From positions 62,001 through 126,000 of the forward strand of contig NZ_RHHB01000005.1 in assembly GCF_003710805.1 (NCBI RefSeq): DNA of 64,000 nucleotides, in the 5' to 3' direction. The notes beneath the pieces were generated by a model. That model had not been told where the DNA came from. It saw nothing but the letters and a program-made list of their open reading frames with translations, and did no database searches. This document shows, one piece after another, positions 24,552-34,208 of the stretch; within the stretch, counting starts at the first letter, position 1, and each line of letters starts with the position of its first letter. Source of the stretch: Agromyces tardus. GTDB taxonomy: Bacteria; Actinomycetota; Actinomycetes; Actinomycetales; Microbacteriaceae. The translations under genes were made by a program, and so were the position numbers.

Positions 24552-27122
24552 TCAGCCGGCCTGCTCGAGCACCTCGGGGGCGAGCCGCGCCGCCTCGGCA
24601 CGCGTCGCGACGCCGAGCTTCGCGAGCACCGCGGCGACGTGCGTGTCGACCGTGCGCACCGAGAGCACCAGCCGATCGGCGATCTCGGCGTTGGTGCGTC
24701 CCTCGGCGACGAGCCGCAGCACGTCCACCTGCCGAGCGGTGAGGCCCGCGGGGTTGCCCCGCGTCAGGGTCGAGGGTCCCCGCGGGATGCTCCGCGCACC
24801 GAGTTCCCGCAACCGCGCACGAACGCGGCGCGCCAGCGGGACCGCCTCGATGCGATCGAGGATCGCGAGCGCCGCGAGCAGGTCGGCTTCGTGCGGACTC
24901 TCCGCAAGCGCCCAGGCCTCGTGGTAGGGGCATCCGATGTCATGCCACAGCTCGGCCGCGCGCTTCCAATCCCCGCGCGCCTGCACCGCGAAGGGATGAT
25001 CGCCCTCGGGCGCCTCGACCAGCTCGCCGGCCCGGCGAAGCAGCGAGGCGAGCTCGGCCTGCAGGATGACGTTCTGCAGCCGCACCGCCTCGTCGTACGC
25101 GGGCCGGGCGACCGCCCGGGCGGCACGAGGGTCGCCGCGCAGCAGCGCCGCCTCGGCGAGGGCCGCGGCAGCGGGGCCCGTGCGCTGCAGTTCGTCGAGG
25201 CGCCGGGCGAGCCGGCTCGCCTCCTCGAGGGTCGGTTCGCCCGAGGGATCGCCGCGGCGGATGCCGGCCAGGCCGATGACCATGAGCGCGACGCAGTGCG
25301 GCTGCGGCAACGACTCGTCGGTGTGCGCGGCGGCTGCCACGGCCTCGTCCCACTGCGCCCGTGCGAGATGCAGCCGGCCTCGCTCGACCTGCTGGTAGCT
25401 CCAGAGGGCGAGGGTCTCGGTCCGCTCCGAGAACTCGAGGGCCGGTTCGAGGTAGCGCTCGGCGAGGTCGAGTCGATACTCCTCCAGCAGGCTCCAGACG
25501 AGGTTGACGTGGGCGCGTGCCGCGTCGTCCATGAGATTCGCCGCGATCGCGATGTCCGCGGCCTCGAGGAGCTCCCTGATCCCCTCGTCGCGGTTCTGCA
25601 GCAGGTGGACGGTGCCGAGGTTGTTGAGCGCATGCGACAGCGCCCGCGGCTCACCGGCCGCCTTCGCGAGCGCGATGGCGCGGGTGGCGAGGTCGATCGC
25701 CCGCGGGAGTTCGTTGGCGAGCATGGCGAGCTGCGCTTCGTTGCTGAGCGTGATGGCCAGCAGGCCCTGGTCGTCGAGCCCGCCGACGACGGATGACGCC
25801 TCAGCGGCTGCCGACTCCGCGGCGGCACGGTTCCCGGCGAGCCACTGGAATCTCGACAACCAGCGGAGGCTCGCGCCGAGCGCGGCCGGGTCCTGCTGGT
25901 CCCGTCGGAGGCGGACGACCTCCGTCTCAGCCTCGACGGCCTCGGATCCGCGCCCGAGCGTGTAGGCCTCGATCGCGAAGTTCTCCAGCAGCTCGGTGCG
26001 TTCGGCCCGGCCGTAGGCCTCGGGATGCGCGAGTGCCGCCCGGTAGTGCTCCGCCGCCTGCCGGTGCGCCCCGCTCACCGCGGCATCGCGCGCCGCGCGC
26101 GGCGCCCATTGCACGATCGCCTCGACGTCGCCGGCTTCCACCGCATGGGAGACGATGCGGCCGGGGTCGCCCCCGACGTCGAGCAGCATCGCGAGCACGC
26201 GGGCGTTGAGCGCGATGCGCCGGGATGCGGGCAACGTGTCGACGATGGCACGGCGCGTCAACTCGTGCCGGAACTGCACGGCTTCGGGCCGCACCGTGAC
26301 GAGGCCCGCTTCCTCGGCCGTGCCCAGCGCACCCAGGCCACCCGGCACGAGGTGGCCGAGTTCGGCCACGCTGACGGCCGAGGGGATGACGGCGAGCTGC
26401 TCGACGTGCGACTGCGTGGCGCGGTCGAGACGGCGCAGCCGGGCGGTGACCGCATCCACCACCGTACGCGGCACGTGCGCGGCATCCGCTGACGCGATGA
26501 GCTCGCTCGCGAAATACGGATTCCCGTCGGTGAGGGCGAACACCCGGTCGGGGTCGACGCCGCTGTGGGCGGTGAGCTCGCCGACCGCCGCAGCCGACAG
26601 TCGCCGCAGCGGGAGGTGGCGCACGTTCACGCGCAGGTCGCCGAGCAGTCGCGCGAGTGGATGGTCGCGGTCGAGCTCGTCGTCGCGGTAGGTGAGCACG
26701 AGCACCGCCCGCAGCTCGTCGATGCGCCGGCCCAGGAAGCGCAGCACGTCGAGGGTCGCCTCATCGGACCAGTGCACGTCCTCGACGACGAGCACGGTGC
26801 CGGGCGCCGAGGCGAGTTCCTCCTGCAGCGCGGTGAGGACCTCCTCGCGGTCGCCGGCGCGGAGCGCGTCGCCGAGCCGCGGTCCGACGAACGGGGTCAG
26901 GTCGCGCAGCGGCCCGAGCGTGCGCGGCGTCGACAGCGCGTCGCACGCACCGACGAGCACGCGACTGCCGGCCGGCGGCTGATCGCGGAGCGCGCCGATG
27001 AGGCTGGACTTGCCGATGCCCGCCTCGCCGTGCACGAGCAGCACGCCCCCGCGGCCCACGATCGCGTCGCGCACCGCATCGCCGAGTTCGGCGAGTTCAC
27101 GCTCGCGCTCGAGCAGCCTCAT
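24552..27122 (-). CDS. LuxR-family transcriptional regulator with AAA/STAND ATPase domain (LAL type)
   Basis: An 856-residue regulator of the LAL/MalT-like type. The N-terminal ATPase has Walker A GEAGIGKS at residues 32-39 and Walker B VLVVEDVHW near 110; a long helical tetratricopeptide-like middle follows; the last 60 residues are a LuxR helix-turn-helix (LTARQVDVLRLVAEGRTNAE, then LSVRTVDTHVAAVLAKLGV). Such proteins switch on transcription when ligand and ATP bind. The ATG at 27122 (MRLLERERELAELGDAV) is chosen because the ATPase domain begins directly after it; the frame stays open far upstream, but only with shadow sequence. The first 18 codons and leader are duplicated at 28276-28355. 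Confidence 0.92.
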   Translation of the reverse strand: MRLLERERELAELGDAVRDAIVGRGGVLLVHGEAGIGKSSLIGALRDQPPAGSRVLVGACDALSTPRTLGPLRDLTPFVGPRLGDALRAGDREEVLTALQEELASAPGTVLVVEDVHWSDEATLDVLRFLGRRIDELRAVLVLTYRDDELDRDHPLARLLGDLRVNVRHLPLRRLSAAAVGELTAHSGVDPDRVFALTDGNPYFASELIASADAAHVPRTVVDAVTARLRRLDRATQSHVEQLAVIPSAVSVAELGHLVPGGLGALGTAEEAGLVTVRPEAVQFRHELTRRAIVDTLPASRRIALNARVLAMLLDVGGDPGRIVSHAVEAGDVEAIVQWAPRAARDAAVSGAHRQAAEHYRAALAHPEAYGRAERTELLENFAIEAYTLGRGSEAVEAETEVVRLRRDQQDPAALGASLRWLSRFQWLAGNRAAAESAAAEASSVVGGLDDQGLLAITLSNEAQLAMLANELPRAIDLATRAIALAKAAGEPRALSHALNNLGTVHLLQNRDEGIRELLEAADIAIAANLMDDAARAHVNLVWSLLEEYRLDLAERYLEPALEFSERTETLALWSYQQVERGRLHLARAQWDEAVAAAAHTDESLPQPHCVALMVIGLAGIRRGDPSGEPTLEEASRLARRLDELQRTGPAAAALAEAALLRGDPRAARAVARPAYDEAVRLQNVILQAELASLLRRAGELVEAPEGDHPFAVQARGDWKRAAELWHDIGCPYHEAWALAESPHEADLLAALAILDRIEAVPLARRVRARLRELGARSIPRGPSTLTRGNPAGLTARQVDVLRLVAEGRTNAEIADRLVLSVRTVDTHVAAVLAKLGVATRAEAARLAPEVLEQAG

Positions 27123-27243
27123 ACTGCGATCGTGCTCGCTCCGTTGCGCGAGCGCAAACGCGGATGACTCCATCCGTCGCACCGCGGCTCGGCGAGGAGC
27201 CCCGATGACGCACCATCGGCTCCGTTGCCGGGCAGGCACCCGA

Positions 27244-28233
27244 CTACACGACGAGGAGCACCTTCGCGTCGGCCTCGCGGCGTTCCAGCACACGGTGCGC
27301 GTCCGGCGCCTGCTCGAGTGCGAACCGGTGCGAGACGCGAGGACCCAGACGCCCCGCCGCAACGTCGGCGAGCACCGCCTCGAGCGCCGCCCTGCGCTCG
27401 GCGCCCGTGTCGAGGTAGTGGCTCGCCGCCACCCAGTGCAGCGCGAGCGATCCGGCCGCGTCGCCTCCCGTGATGCCCGAGAGCCGTGCCGGGTCGAAGG
27501 GCGCGACCGGTCCGCCCGTCTGCCCGTAGAGCACGAGCGTTCCGCCGCGTGCGACGCTCGCGAGGCTCGCGTCGAAGGTGGGTCCGCCGTTCGCGTCGTA
27601 CACGAGGTCGGCGCCACGTCCCGCGGTGAGCTCGCGCACCCGCTCGGGAAGGCGGTCGTCGAGTACGATCGCCGCGTGCGCTCCGAGCGCCCGCGCGGCA
27701 TCCGCTCGCCCGGGCCTCGACGCGACCGCGATCACGCGCGCGCCCGCCGCGACCGCGAGTTGCACGATCGCCCCGCCCGTGGAGCCCGCCGCCGCGTGCA
27801 CGAGCACCGCGTCACCGGGGGCGACCCGTTCGGCGACGCGAGTGAGCACGTGCGCAGTGGTGCCGGCGAGCGCGACCGCCGCTGCCGTCTCGGGGTCGAC
27901 GCCAGGGGGCAGGGGCACCACGAACCGTTCCGGCACCGCGGTGAGTTCGGCGTACACGCCGGCCAGGTGCCCGAAGTGCGCCACGGACGCGCCGACCATC
28001 GCTGCGTCGACGCCCTCGCCGACCGCCACGACCACGCCCGCCGCCTCGGTGCCGGGAACGAGCGGGAGGTCGACAGGGTACGGTGCACCGGCACGGTGCT
28101 GCAGGTCCACGAAGTTCACGCCGATGGCGCGGTTCCGCACGAGCACCTCGCCCGGCGCGGGCACGGGGTCGGGCAGCTCGCGCACCCGCAGCGCGTCAGC
28201 CGCACCATGGGCCTCGATCACGATCGCCCGCAT
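27244..28233 (-). CDS. Quinone oxidoreductase-like zinc-independent alcohol dehydrogenase superfamily protein
   Basis: A 329-residue medium-chain dehydrogenase/reductase related to NADPH:quinone oxidoreductase (QOR). It has the GroES-like N-domain (PGEVLVRNRAIGVNFVDLQH, PLVPGTEAAGVV), and the nucleotide-binding VLVHAAAGSTGGAIVQLA with AAAGGVG-type signature. The zinc ligands of true alcohol dehydrogenases are absent, as in QOR. The ATG at 28233 is used. It lies between the LuxR gene and the duplicated 5' fragment of that gene, so it may have been inserted together with the duplication. Confidence 0.88.
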   Translation of the reverse strand: MRAIVIEAHGAADALRVRELPDPVPAPGEVLVRNRAIGVNFVDLQHRAGAPYPVDLPLVPGTEAAGVVVAVGEGVDAAMVGASVAHFGHLAGVYAELTAVPERFVVPLPPGVDPETAAAVALAGTTAHVLTRVAERVAPGDAVLVHAAAGSTGGAIVQLAVAAGARVIAVASRPGRADAARALGAHAAIVLDDRLPERVRELTAGRGADLVYDANGGPTFDASLASVARGGTLVLYGQTGGPVAPFDPARLSGITGGDAAGSLALHWVAASHYLDTGAERRAALEAVLADVAAGRLGPRVSHRFALEQAPDAHRVLERREADAKVLLVV

Positions 28234-28275
28234 GCCCGCCCCCGCCCAGACGCACCCACTGCCGTCGATCGCGGC

Positions 28276-28355
28276 CGCACCGCATCGCCGAGTTCGGCGA
28301 GCCCACGCCCGCGCTCGAGCAGCCTCATAGTGCGATCGTGCTCGCTCCGCGTCGC
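28276..28355 (-). pseudogene. Duplicated 5' fragment of the LuxR regulator gene
   Basis: 27071-27149 recurs at 28277-28355, offset 1206 bp, with about 75 of 79 positions identical. The copied part is the ATG and first 18 codons of the LuxR gene (here MRLLERGRGLAELGDAVR) plus about 27 bp of leader. After that the sequence diverges and no ATPase domain follows, so it is a remnant. Confidence 0.7.
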
Positions 28356-28441
28356 GTGCGCAACGCTCCCAGCCTCGGCGGGGGCGGAGCCCACCCGTGC
28401 GGCACTGGACGGACTCGCGCCGACCGGCGCACAATGGCACC

Positions 28442-28489
28442 ATGTGGCACCGGTCGGGGTGCGCGCGCTGCTCGGCGGGGTCGCCGTGA
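28442..28489 (+). CDS. Putative 15-codon upstream ORF coupled to the DUF4062-STAND gene
   Basis: ATG TGG CAC ... encodes MWHRSGCARCSAGSP; its TGA (28487-28489) overlaps the GTG start of the next gene (28486-28488) as GTGA. CACAAT (28430-28435) lies 6 nt before the ATG, compatible with a leaderless promoter. I infer it serves translational coupling; the peptide may have no function of its own. It could also be chance. Confidence 0.4.
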   Translation: MWHRSGCARCSAGSP

Positions 28490-31083
28490 ACGGCCCGTCC
28501 GATGCGCCGCCGATCCGAACGCCCGACCAGCGGCTGCGGATCTTCGTGAGTTCCACCCTCCGCGAACTCGAGCCGGAACGGGCTGCAGCGCGCCATGCGA
28601 TCGAGCGCCTGCACCTCGCGCCCGTCATGTTCGAGCTCGGGGCCAGGCCGCATCCGCCGCGGGAGCTGTATCGCGCGTACCTCGGGCAGAGCGACGTGTT
28701 CGTGGGCGTGTACTGGCAGCATTACGGCTGGATCGCACCCGGCGAGGAGGTCTCGGGCCTCGAGGACGAGTACCGTCTCGCGGCGCCGGAGATGCCGAAG
28801 CTCATCTACGTCAAGCAGCCCGCGGAACGCGAGGAACGGCTCGTCGGGCTCATCGGGCGGATCCGCGACGACGACACCGCGTCGTACAAGCCGTTCACCA
28901 CCGCGGACGAACTCGCGGACCTCATCGAGGCCGACCTCGCGACCCTGCTCGCCGAGCGATTCGACGCATCACGCGCGCCGACGGTCTCGGGGGCGGATGC
29001 CGAGGACGCCCCGCCGGCCGAGGCCCTCCCGATGGCGTCGACCGGCGTCGTCGGACGCGACGCGGAGATCGCGACACTGCTCCAGTGGCTCGACGACGAC
29101 GGCGACGACCGCCGACGACTCGTCACGCTCGTGGGTGCCGGCGGAATCGGCAAGACCCGCCTGGCACTCGAGGTCGCGCGACGCGCACGCGATCGCTTCG
29201 ACCGGGTGACGTTCGTCGCGCTCGAGCAGGTACGCGAGGACCGCGACGTGCTCCCGGCGATCGCACGCCGATTCGGCGTGCGCGACTACGGCGACCGGCC
29301 GATGCTCGACCGGCTCGCCGTCGCCCGCGCCGGTCGACGCGATCTCATCGTGCTCGACAACTTCGAGCAGGTGGTCTCGTCCGCCCCACTGGTCGCGACG
29401 CTGCTGACCGCGCTGCCCGACGCGACGGTGCTCGTGACGAGCCGGACCCGGCTGCGGCTGCACGGCGAGCACGTCTTCGACGTGGACCCGTTGGCCGTTC
29501 CGTCGGATCCTGCCGGAGCGGCATCCGCCGAGATCATGGCCGCACCGGCCGTGCGGCTGTTCCGCGACCGCGCGCGGGCGGCCGATCCGCGCTTCGACGT
29601 CACCGACGACAACGCCGAGGAGGTCGCCCGCATCTGCCGGGCCCTCGAGGGCGTGCCGCTCGCGATCGAGCTCGCAGCGAGCCGGATCCGGGTGCTCACG
29701 CCGGCGGCCATGCTGGATCGACTCGACCAGGTGCTCTCCCTGCCGGCGTCCGGCGCTCGCGACGTGCCCGAGCGGCAGCGCACGATCCGCGCGACCGTGG
29801 AGTGGAGCGTCGACCTGCTGAGCGCCGACGCGCAGGCCCTGTTCACACGGCTCGGCGTGTTCTCCGGCGACTTCAGCCTCGATGCCGTCGAGGCGGTCGC
29901 AGCCGGCACGCCATGGTCGGCCGACCTGCTCGACACGGTCCTCGAGCTCGTCGACGGCAGCCTCCTCCGCCAGCACGACGCCGCCGGCACGCCGTACTTC
30001 TCGATGCTCGTGCCCGTACGCGAGCTGGCGACCGCTCGCTTCGAGCAGGGCCCGGATGCCGCGGCCGCGCGCCGGGCGCATGCCGACCACTACGTGCGTC
30101 TCGCCCTCGAGACCGAGCCGCTGCTGCGCGGATCCACCCAGCCGGCGGCCCTGGACCGGCTCGAGGCGGAACGGGACAACCTTCGATCGGGCTACCGCCA
30201 CCTCATCGCCCTCGGCGACTCCGACCCGGTCGTCGACGCGGTCTGGCGCCTGCTCCTGTACTGGTGGATCCGGAACCTGCTTCCCGAGGCGAAGGCCTGG
30301 ATGGCGGACGTGCTCGGCTCGGGCGCACGACTCTCGGATCGCACCCGCGCGATCGCGCTCGCGCTCTCGGCATGGGTCTCACTGCTGCAGCCGGGCACGG
30401 AGGTCGACCCGGCGCCGATCGAGGAGAGCGCCGCGCTGTTCCGCGCGGACGGGGATCCGTTCGGGGAGGGGTGCGCCCTGACCGTGCTGAGCGTCGCCTG
30501 GATGTACCGATCGCCGCCGGACCTCGACCGGGCGGAGGTCGTCCAGCGTCAGGCGCTCGAGTTGGTCCCCGCCGAGCGGGACCCGACCTTCAACGCGTTC
30601 TTCCGCGCCGGGCTCGGCACCATCGAGCTCTACCGGGGGCATCCGGAGGCAGCGCTGGCCATCGCCGAGTCGGTGGTCGCGGACGCCGTCGACACCGGCG
30701 ACCACTTCGTCGAGGCCGTCCTGCTCACGAACGCCGGATGGGCGCGGCTCGCTCTCGGCGACCCGCACCCCGAGCTCTTCGGACGGGCGCTCGAGCTCGC
30801 GCTGCAGCTGGGGTTCGAGGACGGCACCGGGTACGGGCTGGAGGGGATGGGCGCGTGCGCGGCCCTGCTCGGCGACGTGGAGCGTGCCGGGCTGCTGCTC
30901 GGTGCCGCGGAGGCGGCGCGCACTCGCACCGGCATGGCCGATCAGCGGGCGCGGATGACCCATGCGCCGTACGTCCAGATGATCCTCGCCTCGGCCGGGG
31001 CCGCCGAGTTCGACGCGGCGCGAGCGCGCGGCCGCGCACTGTCACGGAGCGATGCGCTGAGCCTGGCCCTCGGGCCGGGCTGA
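28486..31083 (+). CDS. DUF4062-NB-ARC STAND ATPase with TPR-like C-terminus
   Basis: An 865-residue protein. Residues about 16-105 form a DUF4062 domain (LRIFVSSTLRELEPERAA, ELYRAYLGQSDVFVGVYWQ, HYGW). A STAND/NB-ARC ATPase follows: Walker A VGAGGIGKTRLA near 215, Walker B LIVLDNFEQV near 286, TSRTRLRLHG sensor, GVPLAIELAASRI and WSVDLLSADAQALF winged-helix. The C-terminal 350 residues are helical repeats, typically ligand-sensing. STAND proteins with an N-terminal effector-type domain act as signal or defence switches; DUF4062 is found in such proteins, but its own activity is not established. No DNA-binding domain is seen, unlike in related AfsR/SARP regulators. Start by GTGA coupling to the mini-ORF; other starts upstream in frame exist. 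Confidence 0.85.
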   Translation: MNGPSDAPPIRTPDQRLRIFVSSTLRELEPERAAARHAIERLHLAPVMFELGARPHPPRELYRAYLGQSDVFVGVYWQHYGWIAPGEEVSGLEDEYRLAAPEMPKLIYVKQPAEREERLVGLIGRIRDDDTASYKPFTTADELADLIEADLATLLAERFDASRAPTVSGADAEDAPPAEALPMASTGVVGRDAEIATLLQWLDDDGDDRRRLVTLVGAGGIGKTRLALEVARRARDRFDRVTFVALEQVREDRDVLPAIARRFGVRDYGDRPMLDRLAVARAGRRDLIVLDNFEQVVSSAPLVATLLTALPDATVLVTSRTRLRLHGEHVFDVDPLAVPSDPAGAASAEIMAAPAVRLFRDRARAADPRFDVTDDNAEEVARICRALEGVPLAIELAASRIRVLTPAAMLDRLDQVLSLPASGARDVPERQRTIRATVEWSVDLLSADAQALFTRLGVFSGDFSLDAVEAVAAGTPWSADLLDTVLELVDGSLLRQHDAAGTPYFSMLVPVRELATARFEQGPDAAAARRAHADHYVRLALETEPLLRGSTQPAALDRLEAERDNLRSGYRHLIALGDSDPVVDAVWRLLLYWWIRNLLPEAKAWMADVLGSGARLSDRTRAIALALSAWVSLLQPGTEVDPAPIEESAALFRADGDPFGEGCALTVLSVAWMYRSPPDLDRAEVVQRQALELVPAERDPTFNAFFRAGLGTIELYRGHPEAALAIAESVVADAVDTGDHFVEAVLLTNAGWARLALGDPHPELFGRALELALQLGFEDGTGYGLEGMGACAALLGDVERAGLLLGAAEAARTRTGMADQRARMTHAPYVQMILASAGAAEFDAARARGRALSRSDALSLALGPG

Positions 31084-31136
31084 GTCGCCCGTCGGCAGCA
31101 CTCACGCGGGGGATGGCCCCGCGGCATCCGCCCGGC

Positions 31137-32243
31137 TCAGAGGCCCGAGTAGGCGTGCAGCCCCTTGAAGAACAGGTTCACGATCGTGAAGTTGAAGAGC
31201 ACCGCCGAGAACCCGATGATCGCGAGCCACGCCGAACGCGAGCCCCGCCAGCCGCGGGTCGCCCGGGCGTGGATGTAGCCGGCGTAGATCACCCAGATGA
31301 TGAAGGTCCACACCTCCTTGGTGTCCCAGCCCCAGTAGCGGCCCCACGCCTTCTCGGCCCAGATCGCGCCCGCCATGAGCGTGAAGGTCCACAGGATGAA
31401 GCCGATGATGTTCACCCGGTACGCGAGGTTCTCGAGCGTGTGCGAGTCGGGCAGCGTGGCGAGGAACGACTTCTTCATCGCGGTCGCGGTGAGGGCCATC
31501 GACTCGCGCCGCGACTGCATGAGCTGCACGACCGAGAGGGCGAACCCGAGCGCGAAGAAGCCCACCGACGAGCTCGCGACGAACACGTGGATCACGAGCC
31601 ACGCCGACTGCAGTGCCGGCGGCAGCGGCACGACGCTCACGTAGAAGTTCACGGTCGCGACGCCGAGCAGCACGAGCACGAGGCCGGTGATGAAGGTGCC
31701 GAGGAAGCGCAGGTCCTGCTTCGCGACGAGGATCACCACGAGGTACACGGTCGTGATCACGAGGGTGCCCGTGAGCGCGAACTCGTACATGTTGGCCCAC
31801 GGCACGCGGCCCGCGGCGAGGCCGCGCAGCACGTCGGCCGAGAGGTGGAGCGCCCACGCGAGCACGGTCATCGCGACGGCGACCCGCAGCGCAGGCGATC
31901 GGCCGTAGTCGACGGATGCCCCTGCGCTCAACGCGCTCGCCCAGCGACGCTTCGGCGCGCCCTCCGCACCGTTGGCCGCCGCCGTGCCGGCGACGGCGCC
32001 ACCGGTGGCCGTCGCAGCGGATGCGGTGCTCGCGCTCGTCGCGGCCGCGCCCTGCAGCGCCCCGACGCGCTCGCGTCCGGCCGCGGCATCCGTCGCCACG
32101 GCTGCGCCGGCGGCCTGCTCGTCGGCGGCCTTCGCGGCCGCGGCGGAGCGGCGTGCGAGGTCGAGCGAGTAGGCGATGAACGCGATCGCGTACACGGCCA
32201 TCGCCGAGTACACGCAGAGGATGGAGATCTCGTCGAGCGTCAC
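31137..32243 (-). CDS. ccsB: Cytochrome c biogenesis protein CcsB (ResC)
   Basis: Membrane heme-handling partner of ResB in system II cytochrome c maturation. The 368-residue protein has about eight membrane segments and the tryptophan-rich heme motif WGRYWGWDTKEVWTFIIW plus conserved His residues in the flanking loops. An Ala-rich hydrophilic stretch of about 70 residues after the first helix is variable. GTG at 32243 has TAAGGT (32251-32256) 7 nt upstream, so it has its own leaderless promoter although it follows resB. REP cluster 6 separates the two. Confidence 0.94.
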   Translation of the reverse strand: MTLDEISILCVYSAMAVYAIAFIAYSLDLARRSAAAAKAADEQAAGAAVATDAAAGRERVGALQGAAATSASTASAATATGGAVAGTAAANGAEGAPKRRWASALSAGASVDYGRSPALRVAVAMTVLAWALHLSADVLRGLAAGRVPWANMYEFALTGTLVITTVYLVVILVAKQDLRFLGTFITGLVLVLLGVATVNFYVSVVPLPPALQSAWLVIHVFVASSSVGFFALGFALSVVQLMQSRRESMALTATAMKKSFLATLPDSHTLENLAYRVNIIGFILWTFTLMAGAIWAEKAWGRYWGWDTKEVWTFIIWVIYAGYIHARATRGWRGSRSAWLAIIGFSAVLFNFTIVNLFFKGLHAYSGL

Positions 32244-32250
32244 GGCTTCT

Positions 32251-32256
32251 ACCTTA
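32251..32256 (-). promoter_or_regulatory. -10 box of ccsB
   Basis: TAAGGT, 7 nt before the ccsB GTG. Confidence 0.5.
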
Positions 32257-32278
32257 CGTCGAAGAACTTGCTGTGGAA

Positions 32279-32459
32279 CCGCCGGTCGAGTGGCGAGCGA
32301 AGCACGCGTATCGAGACCCCGGGCCGTCGAGGGTCTCGATACGCCGCTCCGCGGCTACTCGACCGGCGGGGCGCCGCTCCGCGGCTACTCGACCGGCGGG
32401 GCGCCGCTCCGCGGCTACTCGACCGGCGGGGCGCCGCTCCGCGGCTACTCGACCGGCGA
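32279..32459. repeat. REP cluster 6 (between resB and ccsB)
   Basis: One forward unit (core GGCGAGCGAAGCACGC-type) and four inverted units (core GCCGC-TCC-GCGGC) in the 201 bp between resB and ccsB. The end supplies the resB stop. Confidence 0.9.
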
Positions 32460-34208
32460 GGCATGCGCGTCGGCGAACTCGGCGACCGCCCGGTCGAGGC
32501 CCGGATCCTCGCCTCGGGCGAGGCCCGCGTACTCCAGCACCACCGTGCCGTCGGCACGTGTCGCGGCCTTCACCCACAGGCGGCGGCGAGGCACGAAGAG
32601 CGACACCATGAGTCCGGCGAGGATGAGCAGCGCGAACACGAGCACCCAGCCCTGCGACGGATCGTGGTGGATGTCGAACGAGGCGAAGCGCGGCACGCTC
32701 TTCGCGTACTCGCCGCCCGCGGCATCCGGATCGGCGTTCTCGAACGTCACCGTGCCCCGGCCGCCCGGCAGGTCCGCGGTCTCGCCGGGCATGAGCTCGA
32801 GCGAGTCGACGCCCGTCTTGCCGCCCGTGAGCTGTTCCATGCCGGTGGGGTCGAGCGTGTAGACCGAGGTGGGCGTGCCCTCGTTGATGCCGAGGTCGCC
32901 CGCGTAGACGTTGAGCGTCAGCACGGGGTAGACGAGGTCGGGGTAGCTCGAGGCGAATGCGCCCGACGAGAGCGTGGTCTGCGTGGGATAGAAGAAGCCG
33001 ACCATGCCGAGCTGCTCGTCGAGGCCGTCGGTCACCTTCACGACGCCGATCGAGGTGAGGTTCTTGTCCTGCGGCAGGAACGGCACCGAGTCCGTGAACA
33101 CGATCTCCCCGTCGGGATCGCGCACCGTGATCGTCGGCGCGTAGCCGTTGCCGAGCAGGTACACGTCGGTGTCGTACACGCGCAGCGGTTCGTTCACCTT
33201 CACGGTGCGGGCCGCGGGCTCGCCGTCGCTGCCCTGCACCGTCACGCGGGCCGTGAAGTCGATCGGCTGGCCGAGCGCGTCGGGGTTCTGGGTCTCGTAC
33301 ACGGCGTCGAGGCCGTCGAGGGTGAGCCGGTACGGCTCGAGCGACGTCGGGTCGAAGAATCGGCCCGGGTTGAACGAGTCGAACGCCGCGAGCGTGTTGA
33401 CGAACGACTGCCCCTCGACCACGACGCGCTGGCCCGCGAAGCCGAAGCCGCCGCCGATCGCGACCGTGGCGAGCACGCCGATGAGGGCGGTGTGGAAGAC
33501 CAGGTTGCCGGTCTCACGGAGGTAGCCGCGCTCGGCCGAGACGGACGCCTCGCCGCGCAGCTCGTAGCGCTCGACGCGGTAGCCCGCCTTCTTCAGCTGC
33601 GTCGCGGCGCGGGCGATCGCGGCCTCAGCGGCCGCTTCGACCGATGAGCCCTCGGGGACCGGCAGGGCGCGCTCGGTGTAGCCCGCGAGCCGCGAGAGTC
33701 GCGCCGGGGTGCGCGGCGGTCGTGCCCGGAGCGCCTCGAGGTGGTGCTTCGTGCGCGGGATGATGCAGCCGATGAGCGAGACGAACAGCAGCAGGTAGAC
33801 CGCCGAGAACCACGCCGACGTGTACACGTCGAACATCTGGAAGTTGTCGAGCACCGGCGCGAGGTCGGGGTTGCTGGCGAAGTACTGCGTGACGCCGTTG
33901 GGGTCGCTCGACCGCTGCGGCACGAGGGAGCCCGGCACCGCCGCGATGGCGAGCAGCAGCAGGAGCAGCAGGGCGGTGCGCATGCTCGTGAGCTGCCGCC
34001 AGGCGAAGCGCAGCCAGCCCACCGGACCGAGCCTGGGCGACGTCACGGTCGCGTCGCCGCCGCCTCCGGGCCCGCCGCCGTCGCCGGAGGCGCCGCGCGA
34101 CGGCGTCGTGCCGTCGTCGTAGTCGGACGGGCGCAGTGGATCCACGCCCGCGTCCCTGCGGGACGCGGCATCCGCTCGCTCAGCGTCAGATCGCGGGGAC
34201 GAAACCAC
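32445..34208 (-). CDS. resB: Cytochrome c biogenesis protein ResB
   Basis: System II cytochrome c assembly factor of 587 residues that holds heme with CcsB. Three membrane helices in the N-terminal half ([60 protein letters not shown]), a large extracytoplasmic domain, and one helix near the end. GTG at 34208 lies 23 nt inside the ccdA gene, so the two are translationally coupled. The C-terminal Ser-Pro-Val-Glu and TAG are read from REP cluster 6. Confidence 0.93.
   Translation of the reverse strand: MVSSPRSDAERADAASRRDAGVDPLRPSDYDDGTTPSRGASGDGGGPGGGGDATVTSPRLGPVGWLRFAWRQLTSMRTALLLLLLLAIAAVPGSLVPQRSSDPNGVTQYFASNPDLAPVLDNFQMFDVYTSAWFSAVYLLLFVSLIGCIIPRTKHHLEALRARPPRTPARLSRLAGYTERALPVPEGSSVEAAAEAAIARAATQLKKAGYRVERYELRGEASVSAERGYLRETGNLVFHTALIGVLATVAIGGGFGFAGQRVVVEGQSFVNTLAAFDSFNPGRFFDPTSLEPYRLTLDGLDAVYETQNPDALGQPIDFTARVTVQGSDGEPAARTVKVNEPLRVYDTDVYLLGNGYAPTITVRDPDGEIVFTDSVPFLPQDKNLTSIGVVKVTDGLDEQLGMVGFFYPTQTTLSSGAFASSYPDLVYPVLTLNVYAGDLGINEGTPTSVYTLDPTGMEQLTGGKTGVDSLELMPGETADLPGGRGTVTFENADPDAAGGEYAKSVPRFASFDIHHDPSQGWVLVFALLILAGLMVSLFVPRRRLWVKAATRADGTVVLEYAGLARGEDPGLDRAVAEFADAHASPVE

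Noticed and set aside
26998-28485. N-terminal extension of the STAND protein by about 500 residues
   Set aside because: The frame crosses the LuxR and oxidoreductase genes on the other strand and gives shadow sequence; the DUF4062 domain begins soon after 28486.
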